A DNA stretch of 64,000 bases, taken from Macrotrachela quadricornifera. Lineage: Eukaryota; Rotifera; Eurotatoria; Philodinida; Philodinidae. Under the pieces are notes generated by a model, which ran no database searches, was not told the origin of the DNA, and was given only the letters and a program-made list of their open reading frames with translations. The stretch's first letter is position 1. Each line of letters starts with the position of its first letter. The stretch is taken from assembly GCA_022393335.1 (NCBI GenBank), contig JAJEKB010000381.1, positions 502,550 to 566,549 on the forward strand. The letters run 5' to 3'. A program made the translations under genes and the position numbers. Shown here piece by piece: positions 59,208 through 64,000 of the stretch.

Positions 59208-59597
59208 TTAAAATTGATCTTGTACATGACGTGTTTCAATTCCAGCCATATTTAAAATAGCTTCTTCATCTTCATATGATCTTTTAACCTATAAACAAAT
59301 TTCAATAAGATAAAAATAAATATTAAGATTCATTTCTTTTTTTTCTTTTTACCTTTCGATTTTTTTCAACTTGTCCATCTTCCCATTGACGCAAACTATT
59401 CTGTTCGTCAGCACTTTTCTTACCTCCAACACCCCATACATCAATAGCAACTAACCGACCTTCACCGTTAATATGCTTTACATTAAAAAAATCACCATCA
59501 ATATTTAAAAATGTATGCGCATGATCACGTCCAATAAATAAACCAAGTTCTGAAACACCACGTAATTTTGTATTCATAAATATTATATTTGGACCTT
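59208..59597 (-). CDS. C-terminal half of a TLDc domain, apparently spliced onto RTEL1
   Basis: Two exons, 59353-59597 and 59208-59288, about 108 residues to the stop. The sequence (IIFMNTKLRGVSELGLFIGR, LVAIDVWGVGGKKSADEQ, YEDEEAILNMAGIETRHV) matches the end of TLDc domains, most like the MEAK7/TLDC1 C-terminus with its EVWAVG motif and following acidic helix. TLDc proteins act in oxidation resistance and V-ATPase or mTOR regulation. The first half of the domain is missing. An acceptor (ttatag) lies directly after a 10-N gap, and its phase fits the RTEL1 exon on the other side, giving an in-frame join. It may be a real fusion, or the tail of a separate gene whose 5' part is lost at the gap. 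Confidence 0.5.
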
Positions 59598-59611
59598 CTA
59601 TAAAAAAAAAA

Positions 59612-59621
59612 NNNNNNNNNN
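59612..59621. other. Assembly gap (10 N)
   Basis: Ten unknown bases between an A-rich run and the donor of exon 59626-59802. True length and content are unknown, which makes the gene model across it uncertain. Confidence 0.99.
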
Positions 59622-59625
59622 TTAC

Positions 59626-62600
59626 TTTTAACTATCTTTGATGATGATGTTTCTAAATCACTGAATGATAAATCTTTTCGTTTATTATTAATTATATTTT
59701 CATTTATTTGTTGTGTTTCAATATTTGTATTTGATGGACAATAATTTTGTCCTGCTTGAATATATTCTTGTCGAAATTGTGAATTTATATGTCGAGCCAT
59801 ATCTAAAATAATTCTTTTTTACATTTAATAAATTTGAATTATTTTAAAAATTACCCATAAAAAGTTTCTGATGATTTTTAGCAAGATTTTCAACTAATAA
59901 GGTTTGCAATTTAATAAAAGCTGTTCTATCAGTTTTATGAAGTTTATGATCTTGTAACATATGTGTAAAACGTGGATAGATTCCATGTGGCATAGCTGCT
60001 TTTAACTATGACAAAATATATTTCTTTACAAAAACAAAAACTTAATTTATTATATTACTTGACATAATAGTTCTCGATATTCAGAAGTTTTTGCATTTGA
60101 TACAGATAATATAGGACTACTAGAATTTGAAATTGATGACGTTTCTTCAAACTAAATGATATATAAATAGTTATTTATTAAATTAAAATAGATTTTATAT
60201 ACTGTTCCCATTGTTGGTAATAATTTCTTGGTTAAAGAATCTGTACGTGCAATGTCACGTCGTTTCAATTCAAGCATAGCATCAAAATCACGTTGTTTCT
60301 AAGAAATAAAAAATAAAGATTCTACAAGGTGTTACAAAAGTCCTTTCTTACAAGTTTTTTCATAGATCTTTACTATGCGATTTATTAACTTCATCGACTT
60401 AGTTTTTTAAAATGATAGGTGAATGTATCAAGTTTTTTTTCTATACGAACAAATTTTATAAGTATTATTCTAAGATATCATCTTTGAGTGAAATATAATA
60501 AATAGATTTTCATATTCCCACAAAAATAACGGATAGGGCAAGCTGAATGACGATACTTTGTATTTCAATTTTCGTTCGCTTAATACATTGTATTAAAAAA
60601 AAACATAGTACAAGATGCAACATGAAAAGCTCTATAATTTACAACGAACAACTCATTTGGTGTACAAAATTAGAAAAAAAAGTAATATTTTCATAGCGGG
60701 AAAAACTGGCCAAACAGAATTTTGAACATAAAATGTGCATTTTGAGACACCCTGTAAATAAATACTTACATCATCAAGTTCATTATTTTGTACAGATATT
60801 CCACTTCCATTCTGAAAAAAAAAACAAATTATATTAAAAAAATATTTAGTTAAAAATTTACTCGTTGTGATGAAGATATAGCATCAAATAAAGATTTATG
60901 AACAATATTTGTTTCCTTTCCTATATTATTTGACGATGTTTGTTCAACAACTTTCATAAATAATTTAACTATTAAAATAATATAAAAATAATAAATTCTT
61001 ACTTGATTGTTTCAATGTTGTTTGAAGAATATCATCAGATGATACTGTATGATTAATAGGTTTTAATGGAATAGTTGTCATCATTGTTGTTGAATGTGTA
61101 ACAGATGAAAAATATGCTTGTTGAATAGGACGATTTATTTGTTGATTAATTGAATTTAATGGATACTAAATAAAAATAAAATAAAAATAATAAAAAAATA
61201 AAAAACTAACTTGAGCAAAAAAATCTTTTAATCCTTTCATCATTCCAGTAAAATCAACTGAATGTACATATGGACGAAGCCATTTTGATAATTTATCAAT
61301 ATTTTCTCCAAATCTATATAAAAAATAAAAAAGTTATTTAATATTCTTAAATAAATATTTTTTATTATTCTACCGTTGATCAAAAAAAAGTACAGCACCA
61401 TAATCACGTCTATGTCGAATAACACGGCCTATACATTGATTAATAGCTCGAAAAGCTTGTTGATTATACCATAGATCACCAGCTTTTAATTCTTTCTTTA
61501 AAATACATACACAAAAAAAAATAAACAGATCAATTTAATATTAATAAAAGAACATACATTTCCACGATTAATTTCATCAAGATAATGTCTTTTAGCAATA
61601 ACTCGTCTATCATGATGAGGTGCAAACGGAATACCAATAATAATAACAGCTCGACACGATTTATCACTAAAATCAATTCCTTCACTTAATTTTCCACGAG
61701 CAACAGCAAATAACATCGCACCACGTTCATCTGTATCAATAATTGAGTTAAATTCTTTCATTTGATTTTCAAATTTTATTTTATTTCGTTGTTCAATAAT
61801 TACACGTTTACGTTGATTCATTGTTTCAAATGTTGCATTATTCTATTTGTTTTTTTAATTTTCAAAAAAAATGAATTTATTATTAAATATAATAATAAAC
61901 ATACTTTCCATGTTGTAACAACTTCTTCAATCATTTTATAACAAGGAAAAAAAACAAGAACACCACCTGGAATATTTTTTATTACATTATGTAATGTTTG
62001 ACCTAAAGCTCCTTGATATTCAGGATTTTGTCTATAGAAAATATAATATATCATTTTGTTTTATTGTAAAAGAAAATGAAATTTTATTTACCTTGTTCGA
62101 AAAACAGATGTAAGAATATGTTTATTACCAGCTGCTCGAGGTAAAATGCCAGCAAATAATTGATTTTTTTCAATGATATGATCATTTTGTATAACAATAT
62201 CAAATGGACTTAAAATTTTGAAATAGATAAATATTTATTAAATTTAATTAAAAATCAATTTTTACATTGATAATTGTGTTTTAAATGAATCAATTGGTGA
62301 AAGTGTACCACTAGTTAATAAAATAGATCGAGTATTTTGCATACATAATTGTCGCATACCATAACCTGGTGATAAACACCAATAATGAAGTTTTTTAGGT
62401 CCTAAAAATACTTAAAAATAAAACAAAGAAACAGACAGAAAAATTTTATTTACGTTTTAGAGTAATAATCGAAGGTCTTTGATCATTATTATTACTATTC
62501 TCTTCTTCAATATAGACCTAAATAAATAATTTAGTATTATTATTATTATTATTAATTTATTTAAATAATATACTTTGAAAACAGCTTTTCGTTGTGCATC

Positions 62601-64000
62601 CATATCAAATGTAAATAATGGTTGACCATTTTCATCTAATGGATGAACAGTCTAATATAGAAATATATATTTAATTAAAAATAAAAAGAATTTTTACTTC
62701 AATAAATTCAGATAATTTAAGTAGGGAATGTCCATTTGAACGAAATATTGTACTAGCTAAAACGAATATAAAAAAACAACATATAATTATATTATAAATA
62801 AAATACAAACATCTAGCAGCCATAAATTGATTAATCTCTTGAAGTTGTTGAATATCACCTTGTGGATTAAAATTTATTTCAGCACTTGTTAACCATTTAA
62901 AAGCAACACTAAAATAACAAATATATAATATATTTTATTTTTCTTTAATAAATCATACTCGCCAGGTGATGGAATATTTCCTTTAGTTGTTTTCATATTA
63001 TCTAATAGTTCTTCTAATTTTACAATTTTTACTTTATAAAAATTAAAATCATAAAGTTTATTTTTTGTTTTGTATATTAAATAATTAACTTACATTTTAA
63101 ACTACAAATTTGATCTTGTGTAATAGTTAATGCTAAAAAATAATATTTAATATATACATAAAATAATGAATAAATCAATTATTTACCATTTGCATTAATA
63201 TTGTTATCATCATTATCATCATTTGATGTAATAGAAGATGTTGATGATTGTGAATCGATCATCCATTGCATAACTTTAGTAATATCATCTAGACAGCCAG
63301 CAAGATCAAGTGAACTAATCATAACTGAAGCTGCATCTTCACATTGTTGTTCAATATTATGAGCTTCATCAAATATAATTATACATTTACGTACATTAAT
63401 TTTATGAATACGACGAGCCTATATAAAAAAAAGAAAAAAATCAAAATATTTATTTTTATTTTTTGATTTATTATTAAAATACTTTAGCATCAAGTAAATA
63501 ATTATAAGGCATAAATATAATATCAGCTTTTTCTTTAAGGTCTCTTGCTGCAAAATAAGGACAAAATCTAAACAAAAACTTTAACTATTATTATTTTTAC
63601 AATTTTTTATACTTTTTCTGTATTCCTTCTTTAACCAAATCTTCAATATCCATTGGTGGTAATTTAACAATATCAGGTTTTGATGCTATAATTTAAATAA
63701 ATTAATAGGATTTTATTTTTAAAATAAAATATACTTTCAAAATTTCGATGAAATAAACATGTTTTTCGATGAACTTTTTCTCGACAAACTGATATTTTAT
63801 CAGAACTATTTTCAAGAGATTTTACATCTGGATGAATACAAAGTTGATCACGAGAACCTAAAACAGTTATTTTCATACGACTAAAATAAATATATATATA
63901 TGTATATTATTTTATTAATTTGAATTTTCAAACTTATAAGCAGTTGATTTGAATTCTTTAACAACTTGTGCTAGTTGAGAATGAGTACGTGATGCATATA
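59626..64000 (-). CDS. RTEL1: RTEL1-type iron-sulfur DEAH helicase (5' end outside window)
   Basis: About 24 short exons, from 63934-64000 (partial) down to 59626-59802. RTEL1 unwinds telomere loops, G-quadruplexes and recombination intermediates in the nucleus. Motifs in order: [16 protein letters not shown] (Ia), [15 protein letters not shown], the four Fe-S cysteines (QLC, SVC, KTC, FCP), [17 protein letters not shown] box [10 protein letters not shown] (exon 63187-63418), [47 protein letters not shown] and [20 protein letters not shown]. These fit RTEL1 better than FANCJ or DDX11. After a low-complexity linker, exons 59626-60151 encode a harmonin-N-like helical domain ([29 protein letters not shown]), as in RTEL1. 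No C-terminal PIP box or RING is visible; the frame instead reaches a 10-N gap and then a TLDc-like tail. Confidence 0.92.
60325..60754. mobile_element. Miniature transposon with TA-flanked inverted ends in an RTEL1 intron
   Basis: A 430-bp block inside the longest RTEL1 intron in this window (60299-60769). It is flanked by TA on both sides (60323-60324 and 60755-60756). The ends are CAAGGTGTTACAAAAG and, read inward from the right, CAGGGTGTCTCAAAAT (12 of the first 15 match). TA duplication and CAGGGTGTC-type ends suggest a non-autonomous Tc1/mariner-like element. No open frame of note. Confidence 0.55.

Overview
This window is nuclear DNA of a small invertebrate animal. Genes are broken by many short introns (mostly about 45-90 bp, GT/AG), the DNA is very A+T rich (roughly three quarters by eye), and the gene set is metazoan: hemicentin-type Ig/G2F/EGF matrix protein, MEIS/homothorax homeobox gene, Kidins220, NOX5, DDX3, TRAPPC5 and RTEL1. 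Intron size, composition and polyQ/polyH tracts would suit a rotifer or another small lophotrochozoan, but that placement is inference and not proven here. No rRNA, tRNA, CRISPR array or prokaryotic operon was seen. All gene models below come from reading splice sites by hand; summed exon lengths were multiples of three for hemicentin, NOX5, MEIS, TRAPPC5, the DUF389 gene, cyclophilin and DDX3.

Left part (1-15.5 kb). The plus strand carries the 3' part of a hemicentin-like gene (1-14839). One of its introns is about 11.2 kb, splits the G2F domain, and holds a complete same-strand gene for a putative seven-helix membrane protein (3184-5134) and a decayed piggyBac-type transposon (8675-9255). 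A small secreted-protein gene (15028-15489) converges on it from the minus strand.

Middle (16.7-35.1 kb, minus strand). A NOX5-type Ca2+-regulated NADPH oxidase (16680-24432) has a six-cysteine Kunitz-type domain inserted in the extracellular loop after its third helix, the most unusual thing I see here. Its largest intron holds a foldback repeat and perhaps a second small element. A MEIS/homothorax TALE homeobox gene (26229-35105) follows, with 10-nt and 15-nt microexons and two possible C-terminal ends. About 6 kb without genes lies upstream of it.

Right part (41.1-64 kb, all minus strand). In order: TRAPPC5 (vesicle tethering), a DUF389 membrane protein, an intronless secreted ferritin, a secreted cyclophilin, DDX3/Belle RNA helicase, Kidins220 (ankyrin, KAP NTPase and SAM-like scaffold) and the RTEL1 helicase (5' end outside the window). 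The RTEL1 reading frame appears to splice, across a 10-N assembly gap, into the C-terminal half of a TLDc domain: an unusual fusion or an assembly artefact. A small element with TA-flanked inverted ends sits in an RTEL1 intron. The genes are unrelated housekeeping and developmental genes; no common pathway links them.
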